Positions 29,332-37,924 of a DNA stretch of 64,000 bases are shown here, one piece after another. The stretch comes from Afipia sp. P52-10 (GTDB taxonomy: Bacteria > Pseudomonadota > Alphaproteobacteria > Rhizobiales > Xanthobacteraceae). The notes under the pieces were generated by a model, which saw only the letters and a program-made list of their open reading frames with translations, was not told the origin of the DNA and ran no database searches. A program made the translations under genes and the position numbers. The stretch spans positions 1,309,300 to 1,373,299 of the forward strand of contig NZ_AZSJ01000003.1 of assembly GCF_000516555.1 (NCBI RefSeq), given 5' to 3'. Every line of letters starts with the position of its first letter. Position 1 is the stretch's first letter.

Positions 29332-32246
29332 TACGCGTCCTCCTCGGCCGCCTCGCGCACCCGATCGGAGCGACCCTTGCGGATCGACTGGTGCGCCAGC
29401 GCGATCAACATCAGCACTGTCGCCCCCACCACGAGACCGAGAACGCCGAGATCGAAGAAGAGCGCGGTCGCGGTCGGCACCGCGCCGATCAGCGGCAAGT
29501 TCGTGTACTGCGCATACGAGGTGAGGAACGGATAGCCGAACAGCAGCGAACCAAGCCCGGTCGCGGCCGCCAGCAGCAGTCCCAATCCGATCCAGCTCAC
29601 CGGCAGCACACGCAGCCTTTCTTCCACCCATTTAGCGTCCGCCGCCATGTACTGCAGGATGAAGGCTGCCGCGATGGCGATGCCCGCAGAGAAGCCGCCG
29701 CCGGGAAGATCGTGGCCGCGCAGGAACAAATACACCGCGAGGACGACGATGACGGGAAACAGCCATTGCATGGATGCGGCGGGAACGAGCAGATAATCGC
29801 TGACCGTATCGCCGGGCTTGCGATCCGGCGCCGCTTCGTCGAACGCGTTCTGCCGACGCTGCTGCTCGGGCGAACCCACGCTGTCCGCAGCCGGCCGGAA
29901 ACGGCGCAGCAGCGCGAAAACGCTGAGCGCCACCACCGCAAGCACGGTGATTTCGCCCATGGTGTCGAAGCCGCGGAAGTCGACCAGGATCACGTTCACG
30001 ACATTGCGGCCGCCGCCGCCGGTATAGGCGTGCTCGAGGAAGTAGCTGGCGATGGTGTCGGGCAACGAGCGCGTCATCACGGCAAAGGCAACCAGCCCAA
30101 GCCCGCCGCCGGCCGCGATCGCGATGGCAAGATCGCGATGCCGGCGCACGCGCATTCTCCACGTCACAGGTTGGCCATCGCTCGTTTCCTGACGCTTCGG
30201 CAGCCAGCGCAGGCCGAGCAAGATCAAGACGGTGGTCACGACCTCCACCATCAACTGAGTCAATGCGAGGTCCGGAGCGGAGAACCAGACGAAGGTGATG
30301 CAGGTCGTAAGCCCGGCACCGCCCAGCAGAATAAGCGCGACCAGCCGGTGATACTTCGCCTGGTAGGCGGCGCCGATGGCACAGCAAGCCCCGATGATCC
30401 AGACCAGCATCAGGACGGGATCGGCCCCGCTCCAGGTCGGCATGGCCCCGCCAAATCCACCGCGGTATAGCGGCAGCAAAGCGGCGAGGATCGCAGCCCC
30501 GACCAGCAGCCGCAACTGCGGCTGCAAACGTTGCGTGCCAACGATGCTCTCGATCGAGCGGGCCCACTTCCACGATACCGTGACCAGGATCCGCTCGAAA
30601 ATGCGCTGGCCGTTGAGTTCGCGCAGCAACGGCGGCCCCTCTTCCGAGCGATGCAGATAATTCCTCATGGCGACGTAAAGCAGGCAGCCGATGACCAGAG
30701 CGACCGCACTCATGATCAGCGGCAGATTGAGCCCATGCCACACGGCAAGGCTATACGCCGGCGTCTGCGGCCCCAGCACGGCAACGACCGCCGTCTCCAG
30801 GAACGGACCGATCGTGAGCGACGGCGCAATGCCGACGATCAGACAGGCGAGAACGAGAAACAGGATCGGAAACCGCATCCAGAACGGCGGTTCATGTGGT
30901 TCATGCGGCAGGTCCGTAGGCTTTTGCCCAAAGAACACCGAGTGGATGAAGCGGATCGAATACGTCACCGCGAAGGTGCTGGCGACCACCGCGACATAGG
31001 GCTGCGCCGTATCGAGGACTGACCGGACATGGGTTTCGATCGCTTCGGCGAAGAACATCTCCTTCGAGAGGAAGCCGTTCAACAGCGGCACGCCGGCCAT
31101 CGACGCGCTTGCGACCATCGCCAGCGTCGCGGTGATCGGCATGAAGCGAAAGAGGCCACCGAGCCTTCGCATGTCCCGCGTGCCGGTTGCGTGATCGACG
31201 ATGCCTGCCGCCATGAACAGCGATGCCTTGAACGTCGCATGGTTCATCATATGGAAAATGGCCGCGACCGCGCCGAGCGGACTGCCGAGGCTGAGCAGCA
31301 TCGTGATCAGCCCGAGATGGCTGATGGTCGAATAGGCGAGCAGCCCTTTCAGATCATGCTGAAACATTGCGAAGAAGGCGCCCACCAGCAGCGACGCCAT
31401 TCCGGCCAAGCCGACGAGCCAGAACCATTCCGGCGTTCCGGACAGCACCGGCCACAAACGCGCCAGCAGAAACACCCCCGCCTTCACCATCGTCGCCGAA
31501 TGCAGATAGGCCGAGACCGGCGTCGGCGCGGCCATCGCATTGGGCAACCAGAAGTGAAAGGGAAACTGCGCACTCTTGGTCAGCGCGCCGAGCAGAATGA
31601 GCACGAGCGCCGGCACGTAGAGAGCATGCCCGCGGATGGTGTCACCGGACGACAGCACGCGATCGAGGTCGTAGCTGCCGACGATATGTCCGATCAGTAC
31701 GACACCGACGAGCAAGGCGAGGCCGCCGATTCCCGTCACCGTCAGCGCCATGCGGGCGCCGTCGCGAGCACCGGCGTTGTTATGCCAGTAGCCGATCAGC
31801 AGGAAGGAGAAGATGCTCGTCAATTCCCAAAAGAAGACGAGAAGAATCAAGTTGCCGGACAGCACGATTCCGAGCATCGCCCCCATGAAGGCGAGGAAGA
31901 AGGAGAAGAAGCGCGGAACCGGATCCTCGGGCGACATGTAATAGCGGGCGTAGAGCACGACCAGAAAGCCGATCCCGCTGACGAGCATCGCGAAGATCCA
32001 GGCGAACCCGTCCATCCGCAGCGAAAAACTGAGACCCAGCTCCGGAATCCAGTCGAAGCTGCTGCGGATCGCACCGCGGGCGACAATGGTGGGATAGGCA
32101 GCGGCGGTCAGCACCAAGCAGCCAAAGGCGACGCCTCCGGCAAGCCATGCCTCGGAGTTGCGTGCATTGGAGCGAAACGTTGCGGCAAGTACGCTCCCGG
32201 CGAACGGCAGCAGAATCAGAATTGCCAGCAATACGTAATCTTGCAT
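29331..32246 (-). CDS. mnhA: Monovalent cation/H+ antiporter subunit A fused to subunit B (PhaAB type)
   Basis: 971 residues with more than 20 helices. The N-terminal NuoL-like antiporter core contains GNLILLVFFWELTSIFSFLL and ALTKSAQFPFHFWLPNAM (key lysine). A DUF4040 region and an MrpB-like C-terminal part follow (LFLRGHDLPGGGFSAGIAIA, about residue 840 onward). The fused AB arrangement is known from rhizobial Pha systems needed for K+/pH adaptation. The frame extends to a GTG at 32279, but the ATG at 32246 gives a proper hydrophobic N-terminus. It is the first gene of the operon A(B)-C-D-E-F-G. Confidence 0.93.
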   Translation of the reverse strand: MQDYVLLAILILLPFAGSVLAATFRSNARNSEAWLAGGVAFGCLVLTAAAYPTIVARGAIRSSFDWIPELGLSFSLRMDGFAWIFAMLVSGIGFLVVLYARYYMSPEDPVPRFFSFFLAFMGAMLGIVLSGNLILLVFFWELTSIFSFLLIGYWHNNAGARDGARMALTVTGIGGLALLVGVVLIGHIVGSYDLDRVLSSGDTIRGHALYVPALVLILLGALTKSAQFPFHFWLPNAMAAPTPVSAYLHSATMVKAGVFLLARLWPVLSGTPEWFWLVGLAGMASLLVGAFFAMFQHDLKGLLAYSTISHLGLITMLLSLGSPLGAVAAIFHMMNHATFKASLFMAAGIVDHATGTRDMRRLGGLFRFMPITATLAMVASASMAGVPLLNGFLSKEMFFAEAIETHVRSVLDTAQPYVAVVASTFAVTYSIRFIHSVFFGQKPTDLPHEPHEPPFWMRFPILFLVLACLIVGIAPSLTIGPFLETAVVAVLGPQTPAYSLAVWHGLNLPLIMSAVALVIGCLLYVAMRNYLHRSEEGPPLLRELNGQRIFERILVTVSWKWARSIESIVGTQRLQPQLRLLVGAAILAALLPLYRGGFGGAMPTWSGADPVLMLVWIIGACCAIGAAYQAKYHRLVALILLGGAGLTTCITFVWFSAPDLALTQLMVEVVTTVLILLGLRWLPKRQETSDGQPVTWRMRVRRHRDLAIAIAAGGGLGLVAFAVMTRSLPDTIASYFLEHAYTGGGGRNVVNVILVDFRGFDTMGEITVLAVVALSVFALLRRFRPAADSVGSPEQQRRQNAFDEAAPDRKPGDTVSDYLLVPAASMQWLFPVIVVLAVYLFLRGHDLPGGGFSAGIAIAAAFILQYMAADAKWVEERLRVLPVSWIGLGLLLAAATGLGSLLFGYPFLTSYAQYTNLPLIGAVPTATALFFDLGVLGLVVGATVLMLIALAHQSIRKGRSDRVREAAEEDA

Positions 32247-32758
32247 TGTTCCGCCGCAAACCCCCGTTGGCAACCCCACAATGTTTGTGAATCCATACCC
32301 CTATAGCAAGTGCGCTGGGGGAGCGATAGTCGCCAGCTGTGACAGCCCGTCGCGCGGCGCCACACCAATACGTCACGCGCAAGTCATGCACGCGCACGCG
32401 GCGTGGCCACATCTGTCACGCAATGAATTCCGGCGCCTTGAGGAAGCGCTCTGCACGTCGTGGGCGGTCGATCCGAGATCAAACGGCCTGAGCGACCTCT
32501 GTTCGCAACAGTGCGCCGCTGATCGATTTGGGGCGAAACCGAACCGGAACGATGTCGAAGGGTGCGGCTGAAAGCGGCATTCTTTGGATGCCCCAGCGGC
32601 ACGGCGCATCAGCATCGCGTATTGCGACGGATCACGGCCCTTCTCCGAGGAAACGCCGCAGGGCCCGCAGCATGGTTGCATCGGCGATCGCATGAGCGAT
32701 GAATTCGGAGAACGACGTCTACGCTATAGCTCTCTAACCTTTCTGTTAGACCCGCGCG
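32247..32758. other. Gene-free stretch between the antiporter operon and lysR
   Basis: About 510 bp. It should hold the antiporter promoter on the minus strand (none clear by eye). Near its right end, 32633-32719 on the minus strand reads as a protein-like C-terminus ending RALRRFLGEGP and a stop, cut off upstream by stop codons inside the flanking repeat; it may be a gene remnant. The left copy of the direct repeat is at 32706-32754. Confidence 0.45.
32706..32754. repeat. Left diverged direct repeat flanking the lysR module
   Basis: Positions 32706-32737 match 35252-35283 at 28 of 32 bases, core CTACGCTATAGCtCTCTAA. After a short gap both copies have TTAGACCCG (32746-32754). In this copy TCTAAC (32733) and GTTAGA (32745) form a small inverted repeat. 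It lies directly at the 3' end of lysR. Confidence 0.65.
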
Positions 32759-33646
32759 TTATCGCCAGCCTCGTACATGTTCGATCAAGGCGCGCATCTT
32801 GGGCGCCATATTGCGACGTTGGGGAAAGTACAGAAAAATGCCGGGAAAGGGCGGCAGGAAATCTTCAAGCAGCGGCACGAGTTTCCCGGCTTCCACAAAC
32901 GGTCGGAAGGTCTCTTCCAACGCAAAGGTGATGCCGCCTCCGGCGAGCGCGGTGCGGATCATCAGGCGCAGATCATTGGTGGTGATCTGTGGTTCGACCG
33001 CGACGTCGAAGGGCACACCATTCTCCTCGAACTCCCAGCGATATGGCGCAACGTTCGGTGCCGGGCGCCAGCCGATGCAGCGATGATCGACAAGCTCGCG
33101 CGGGTGTGCCGGTGCGCCGTGGGTGGCGAGATAGACCGGGGCTGCGACCACCATTTCTCGCTGATCGCCGGTTATGGGAATGGCGATCATGTCCTGCTCG
33201 ATGACCTCGCCTAGCCTAACGCCGGCGTCAAAGCCGGCGGCGACGATATCGAATTCCTCGTCCGTGACCGTGACGTCGATGGTCACCCCGGGGTGGGCGG
33301 CTGCGAACGAGGCGATGAGCGGCCCTGATAGAAACTTCTCTGCAATCGAAGTTGCGGCGATCCTGAGCAGACCGCGTGGCGCGCTCTCGGCGGCCACGCC
33401 TTCGAGTGCCGCACCGATGTCGGAAAGAGGTCGCGACAGCGCATCAACCAGATGCTCGCCCGCTTCCGTCAGTCGCACGGAACGTGTCGTGCGCATCACA
33501 AGGGCGGTGTCAAAGGCATCCTCCAACCGCCGTATCCCCTGACTGACGGCCGAGCGAGTCACGCCGAGGCGATCGGCGGCGGCGCGGAAATTGTGCTCTT
33601 CCGCCACGGCGAGAAACAACGGCAGGAGGTTGAGGTCGATCTTCAT
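32759..33646 (-). CDS. LysR-family transcriptional regulator
   Basis: 295 residues. The winged helix-turn-helix at 1-60 (LPLFLAVAEEHNFRAAADRLGVTRSAVSQGIRRLE region) is followed by a substrate-binding domain. It is divergent from the SDR gene with a 97-base gap, the classical LysR/target layout, so it probably controls the SDR-SnoaL pair and itself. The inducer is unknown. The whole three-gene unit is bracketed by direct repeats. Confidence 0.92.
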   Translation of the reverse strand: MKIDLNLLPLFLAVAEEHNFRAAADRLGVTRSAVSQGIRRLEDAFDTALVMRTTRSVRLTEAGEHLVDALSRPLSDIGAALEGVAAESAPRGLLRIAATSIAEKFLSGPLIASFAAAHPGVTIDVTVTDEEFDIVAAGFDAGVRLGEVIEQDMIAIPITGDQREMVVAAPVYLATHGAPAHPRELVDHRCIGWRPAPNVAPYRWEFEENGVPFDVAVEPQITTNDLRLMIRTALAGGGITFALEETFRPFVEAGKLVPLLEDFLPPFPGIFLYFPQRRNMAPKMRALIEHVRGWR

Positions 33647-33743
33647 TGTCCAGCACCGCTAACCAACCAGTCCAGCATATGACGGATACCAGCGTCAGTC
33701 GCGAGCGTCCATCGTCCCCCTGAACGCATGCAGGGAGCACAGC

Positions 33744-34466
33744 ATGGACAAGATTATCCTGATTACCGGGGCGTCCAGCGGTATCGGCGAAGGTATTGCC
33801 AGGGAGCTTGGTGGGGCCGGCGCGACGATGTTGCTCGGCGCCCGACGCCTGAAGCGCGTCGAAGCCGTGGCGGCGGAAATCCGCGAGGCAGGCGGAGTCG
33901 CCGAGGCCCGAATGCTGGATGTCAGCGAGCGCCAGTCCATGGCCGCCTTCGCCGAAGCCGCCGTGGACATGTGGGGCCGCATCGACGTCCTGATCAATAA
34001 TGCCGGCGTGATGCCGCTGTCGCCGCTCGCCGCCGGCAAGCTCGATGAATGGGAGCGCATGGTCGACGTCAACATCAAGGGCGTGCTCTGGGGGATCGGT
34101 GCGGTCCTGCCGGTCATGGAAGCACAGGGCGGCGGTCAGATCATCAATATCGGCTCCATTGGAGCGCTGTCGGTGGTGCCGACTGCCGCCGTCTATTGCG
34201 CGACCAAGTTTGCGGTCCGCGCGATCTCGGACGGGTTACGGCAGGAAAGCACGAACATCCGCGTCACCTGCGTCAATCCCGGCGTCGTGGAAAGCGAGCT
34301 TGCCTCGACCATCACGCATCAAGAGACGATGGCGGTGATGGACGCCTACCGCGCGGTTGCGCTCCAGCCTGCCGATATCGCACGCGCCGTCCGGCAGGTG
34401 ATCGAAGCTCCTGCCGGCGTCGATACCAGCGAGATCACCATCCGACCGACCGCATCGCGCCATTGA
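33744..34466 (+). CDS. Short-chain dehydrogenase/reductase
   Basis: 240-residue classical SDR. The nucleotide-binding motif TGASSGIGEGIA is at about 8-19, NNAGVM at about 87, the catalytic Ser in IGSIGAL, and YCATK (Tyr-x-x-x-Lys) at about 152-156. Arg residues after the first strand (GARRLKR) suggest NADP(H) preference, an inference. An AGGGAG site precedes the ATG. The partner gene downstream is a SnoaL-like protein, about 100 bases away, probably in the same transcript. Confidence 0.92.
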   Translation: MDKIILITGASSGIGEGIARELGGAGATMLLGARRLKRVEAVAAEIREAGGVAEARMLDVSERQSMAAFAEAAVDMWGRIDVLINNAGVMPLSPLAAGKLDEWERMVDVNIKGVLWGIGAVLPVMEAQGGGQIINIGSIGALSVVPTAAVYCATKFAVRAISDGLRQESTNIRVTCVNPGVVESELASTITHQETMAVMDAYRAVALQPADIARAVRQVIEAPAGVDTSEITIRPTASRH

Positions 34467-34568
34467 AGCCGAACGGGCCGATGCGTCGCGGCTTCGCACG
34501 CAGCTCCGTTCGGGGCTGCAATGGCGGCCCCGAACACACCAGCAACCTCAAAAGAATGGAGTGATCCC

Positions 34569-35102
34569 ATGACCTTTCTCCTGCCGATCGGAAATGCAAC
34601 GGCCGTCGCCCGCGATCTGCTCATCGCTTTGGCGTTCATCGTCGCCGTCACGCCAGCGCACGCCAGGACCGCAGCTGTGCCGACTGCCGAAATCGAGGCG
34701 CAGAACGAAGCCATCGTTCGACAGGCTTTCGAAGGCTGGGGTGCCGGCCGGGGCAACGTCTTCGACCTTCTTTCCCCTAATGCCCGCTGGACGATTCATG
34801 GCTCCGGCCCGGTCGCCGGCACCTACGTCGGCGTCGAGGATTTCGTGCAGCGCGCTTCGGCCCCCCTCGTCAGCCGCCTCGCAAGTCCACTGAGGCCGGA
34901 CGTGCATCATATCTGGGCCGCAGGTGACAGGGTCATCATCCGCTTCGACGCTTCAGCCACCACGACATCGGGAGCGCCCTACCGCAACCAGTTCGTCTGG
35001 ATCTTTCGGATGGAAGATGGCTCGGTCGTCGAGGCTGAAGCCTTCCTCGACCTCGCCGCCTATCAGAAGGTCATCGACGACAACCAACCGCGCAAGCGGT
35101 AG
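34569..35102 (+). CDS. Exported SnoaL/NTF2-like protein
   Basis: 177 residues. A signal peptide (about 1-31, core LLIALAFIVAVTPAHA) is followed by an NTF2-like cone: EAIVRQAFEGWGAGRGNVFDLL, WTIHGSGPVAGTYVGVEDF and VVEAEAFLDLAAYQKVI. Such proteins are ketosteroid-isomerase-like or simply ligand-binding. GGAG upstream fixes the ATG at 34569. The pairing with an SDR under LysR control recurs in proteobacteria and suggests handling of a small carbonyl or aromatic compound, unproven. Confidence 0.8.
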   Translation: MTFLLPIGNATAVARDLLIALAFIVAVTPAHARTAAVPTAEIEAQNEAIVRQAFEGWGAGRGNVFDLLSPNARWTIHGSGPVAGTYVGVEDFVQRASAPLVSRLASPLRPDVHHIWAAGDRVIIRFDASATTTSGAPYRNQFVWIFRMEDGSVVEAEAFLDLAAYQKVIDDNQPRKR

Positions 35103-35251
35103 GCCGTCTTCAGCACTCTCGCCGGGGCGGCCGCACAGCGGCCGCCTGCGCAACGCGATATGAAGCGAGGAGCTCGACCGTGCCGTGGGGCCGTCTGAAC
35201 TCGTTATCGTCGGCGGAAACAAAATGCAGTGGCGGGCCGAGAGCGACGAAA

Positions 35252-35345
35252 CGGAGAACTACACCTACGCTATAGCCCTCTAAAATTGAGATACGCACGA
35301 GGAGCTACAATGGGGTAGTTTCTAGATCGACAGCTATTAGACCCG
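35252..35345. repeat. Right diverged direct repeat flanking the lysR module
   Basis: Second copy of the element at 32706: the left part 35252-35283 (core CTACGCTATAGCcCTCTAA) and the right part TTAGACCCG at 35337-35345. Here the two parts are 53 bases apart instead of 8. Both copies have the same orientation, just outside the lysR/SDR/SnoaL genes. Confidence 0.6.
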
Positions 35346-35396
35346 GGTTAACAGAAGCGGACCTTTCGAACCCACAAGCCGCGCTAAGGGTAGAGA

Positions 35397-35981
35397 ATGA
35401 CTGAATTGCGTTCTGGCCTTCCGATAGTTTCATTTGCGGATCAAATTGCACTGGAGAGCTGGTTGGCGGAGCAACCGAGCGATTCCAGCGGTGCTTGGAT
35501 TAGATTTCGTAAGAAGGGTTCGAGCGTCGCAAGCGTCACCAAAGCTCAGGCGATCGACAGTGCCCTTTGCTATGGCTGGATCGACGGCCAACTCGACAAG
35601 TACGACGCTGATAGCTGGTTGGTTCGCTTTACCCCGCGCCGACCGCGCAGCAAGTGGTCGGATGAAAATCGGAAACGCGCGCTGGAACTGATCTCAGCGG
35701 GGCGCATGCAGGCGTCTGGACAGTTGGAAATTGATAAAGCGATGGCAGATGGCAGATGGGAAGCAGCGTATGCACCAGCGAGCAAAGCTGAGGTTCCACC
35801 GGATTTGCAGACCGCGCTCGATGCGAACCCGAAGGCCGCAGCTTTCTTCGCTACGCTCACTGGCGCTAACCGATATGCGATCTTGTATCGGATTGGTGCG
35901 GTGAAGAAGGCTGAGACCAGAGCCCGAAAAATTAGGGACTTCGTAGGTATGCTAGAACGCGGAGAAACCGTTCACGGCTGA
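35397..35981 (+). CDS. YdeI/OmpD-associated family protein
   Basis: 194 residues of the YdeI/OmpD-associated type: SGAWIRFRKKGS, AQAIDSALCYGWIDGQ, FTPRRPRSKWSDENRKRALELI and a basic C-terminal helix region. Homologues have been linked to antimicrobial-peptide or bacteriocin tolerance in enterics, but no mechanism is settled. Its DNA is visibly richer in A+T and uses codons such as TTT, ATT and GTT more than its neighbours, a sign of recent transfer. It lies between the right direct repeat and tRNA-Ser. Confidence 0.8.
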   Translation: MTELRSGLPIVSFADQIALESWLAEQPSDSSGAWIRFRKKGSSVASVTKAQAIDSALCYGWIDGQLDKYDADSWLVRFTPRRPRSKWSDENRKRALELISAGRMQASGQLEIDKAMADGRWEAAYAPASKAEVPPDLQTALDANPKAAAFFATLTGANRYAILYRIGAVKKAETRARKIRDFVGMLERGETVHG

Positions 35982-36160
35982 AACGACCGCTTTCGGCGTC
36001 GCCCTCTCTGGTTCCGGTGGCCGACATGGGGGCGCAAACTGCCGTTCGCTGGCTCTCGAGTTTTATCGGGCTGTAGCGTAGAATCGGCGGTTTTGCATGC
36101 CGATTGGTGGAATGCGGTGATCGGCGGCAATATCGCGCTGTAGAGGGCAATCGGCATGTT

Positions 36161-36250
36161 TGGCGGAGAGGGAGGGATTCGAACCCCCGATACAGTTGCC
36201 CGTATGCCGCATTTCGAGTGCGGTGCTTTCAACCACTCAGCCACCTCTCC
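36161..36250 (-). tRNA. tRNA-Ser (anticodon CGA)
   Basis: The minus strand gives GGAGAGGTGGCTGAGTGG at the 5' end, anticodon stem CCGCA / TGCGG with loop CTCGAAA (anticodon CGA), a long variable arm typical of serine tRNAs, GGGGGTTCGAATCCC in the T arm and an encoded CCA (36161-36163). Length is 90 bases. It reads UCG codons. Its 3' end faces the accessory segment to the left, the usual side of island insertion. Confidence 0.95.
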
Positions 36251-36459
36251 AGCGGCGAAGCAGGCGGTCTAGCCGCCCGGTTGCGGGGCCGTTCTAAGCG
36301 AGGTTTGCGCGTCGGACAAGGCGCTTGGTGACGGTTTTTCGCCTCGCAGCCCAAAAGCCCGCATCAGGACAACGCCAGGCGACATCTTGGCCGCGCCTCG
36401 GCCGCGCTTTTCGGCCCGATCGTTCGGGAAATCCGCAGAAATTCCGGCCCGCGCGTCGC
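36251..36459. other. Region upstream of tRNA-Ser
   Basis: About 209 bp between the tRNA start and the next minus-strand gene end. It should contain the tRNA promoter. I found no gene or repeat. Confidence 0.4.
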
Positions 36460-36801
36460 TCAGCCGGTCCGGCCGGAGCTTGCGGCGATCTTGAGGATCT
36501 GCACCGCCTCAGGCAGGGCGATCAGGAACTCCGCATCGCGATCAAGATGATGAATGCGGCGGGGATCGCTGCCTGCGAACCGCGACATTGCCTCGACGCT
36601 CTCCCAGTAGGAGATGGTGACGAACTCGCTCTCGCCCTCGCGGTCCTCCCGCAGCATCTGGACGCCAAGCGCCTTCTGCTCCAGCGGCTTGATGCCGTGC
36701 TCATAGAGATAAGCCGCGTAGGCGTCGGCGCGCGCTGCGGTGGTCCGTCCGCGCCAGATGCGTGCGATCTTCGGCTGCGCACCGCTCCGTTCCGGATTCA
36801 T
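36460..36801 (-). CDS. Antibiotic biosynthesis monooxygenase-like (dimeric alpha/beta barrel) protein
   Basis: 113 residues. The pattern IARIWRGRTTAARADAYAAYL, an E..VTISYWESVEAMSRFAG strand-helix and a final HHLDRDAEFLI match the ferredoxin-like dimeric barrel superfamily (ABM/EthD). I use the ATG at 36801, preceded by GGAGG, because the longer frame is a basic shadow. It starts 22 bases after the permuted kinase gene and is probably in its operon. No catalytic role can be assigned. Confidence 0.7.
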   Translation of the reverse strand: MNPERSGAQPKIARIWRGRTTAARADAYAAYLYEHGIKPLEQKALGVQMLREDREGESEFVTISYWESVEAMSRFAGSDPRRIHHLDRDAEFLIALPEAVQILKIAASSGRTG

Positions 36802-36823
36802 GCCATCCTCCACGTCTGAGTTC

Positions 36824-37924
36824 TCAGGCCTTTTCCTTCTCGCGCTCGTCCTTGCCCTTTTCCTTGGCCTTGATCTTGCGCATGGTGAAGCGCGCATTGC
36901 CGAGACCGGTGCCGATCGTGAGCACGCCCCAGCGCTTGAACGTCTGCATGAACGGCACTTCGCTCAACCCCTGCACCACGCCGTCATTGTGCATCAGCAC
37001 TGTCGTATCATGGCCGCCGATCTCAGGGATCGCCTCAACCAGGGCCGCCGGCAGGTTGAACTTGCTGCTCTCCCAGTTGCCGGGAAGGTTCTGCGCGCCC
37101 TTTTCGATCGAACCGTCCACATTGATCACGCCCGGACACGACACGCCGATGAATGGTGCGAGCTTGAACGTCTCATCTTCAGCCTGCTTGATCAGTTCCT
37201 TGAGCATTTTCGCCAACTTCTTCACCGCGTTTCCCCGCGTCGGCTCATCGTCCGCATGGCGCCAGAGCTGCGACTTCCACACCCGCGCCTTCGACAGGTC
37301 CGGGGCCTTGTCCTGCCGCGATTCAACAACGCCGCAACGAATGTTGGTGCCGCCGATGTCGACCGCCAGAATCGTGTCGTAGGCCTCGAAAATCCATGAC
37401 GGCCCGAGATGCAGGCAGCCGATCAGCCCGGCTTCGTCGGGATGATGACGGATCGGAACCAGCACCACTTTTTCGCCGTCGGCTTTCAGGATCAGGCCGG
37501 CCCGGGCAATGGCGATCTCGCCGATCCGGCTGAGGCGGAAGCCGCCGCCGACCACGATCGCCTCCGTGCCTTTCCAGGCTTTGGTCTTCAGAAACCGCCG
37601 CGTGACATGGGCGAGTTCCTGGGCAAACTCCTCGACGGCGCCAAGCACGACCGCCGTCGCCTCGGCGTCGTCGCCGGCCAGGATCTCGTCGAGTTCGCTT
37701 TTGCTGAGTTCCTCGGAGGATTTGTTGCCAAACGGATCATCGCCCGCCTTGCGCAACGGCTTGCGCCAGTTCTCGACGATGGCGTGGAAAGCGCCCTTGC
37801 TGGCACGGTCGCCGACGAAACCCTCATCGTCCCGCAGCTCGATATTGTAGCTGTCGATGTCCACCGAGGGCAGCCGGTCGGCTCCGTGCTTGCCGATTCC
37901 GGCGGTTGATGGTTCGTCAGCCAT
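36824..37924 (-). CDS. ROK-family sugar kinase-like protein with apparently permuted lobes
   Basis: 366 residues. Residues 189-195 are DIGGTNI, the phosphate-1 loop that in ROK kinases and glucokinase sits at the N-terminus. After it follow CPGVINVDG (263-), the catalytic-type HND (312-314) and GTGLG (338-342), i.e. the ROK N-terminal lobe. The part before it holds VVGGGFRLSRIG (124-135) and EAGLIGCLHL (164-173), which match the C-terminal lobe of ROK proteins (compare VVIGGGLSN and AGGMRGAAFLHL in E. coli Glk). The order is thus C-lobe then N-lobe. The ROK zinc motif CxCGxxGC is absent. A charged Lys/Glu tail ends the protein. AGGAGGGGG fixes the ATG. Confidence 0.75.
   Translation of the reverse strand: MADEPSTAGIGKHGADRLPSVDIDSYNIELRDDEGFVGDRASKGAFHAIVENWRKPLRKAGDDPFGNKSSEELSKSELDEILAGDDAEATAVVLGAVEEFAQELAHVTRRFLKTKAWKGTEAIVVGGGFRLSRIGEIAIARAGLILKADGEKVVLVPIRHHPDEAGLIGCLHLGPSWIFEAYDTILAVDIGGTNIRCGVVESRQDKAPDLSKARVWKSQLWRHADDEPTRGNAVKKLAKMLKELIKQAEDETFKLAPFIGVSCPGVINVDGSIEKGAQNLPGNWESSKFNLPAALVEAIPEIGGHDTTVLMHNDGVVQGLSEVPFMQTFKRWGVLTIGTGLGNARFTMRKIKAKEKGKDEREKEKA

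Noticed and set aside
32706..32762. Integron attC site
   Set aside because: A TCTAAC/GTTAGAC pair resembles attC ends, but the RYYYAAC box does not fit, the arms are too short, no integrase is present, and the enclosed genes are on both strands.
35365..35373. tRNA-Ser 3'-end duplication as an island attachment site
   Set aside because: Only TTCGAACCC (9 bases) matches the T arm of the tRNA at 36161-36250; this is too short to call an att site.
36104..36331. Plus-strand open frame over tRNA-Ser
   Set aside because: It contains the tRNA complement; the tRNA structure is complete and explains the sequence.
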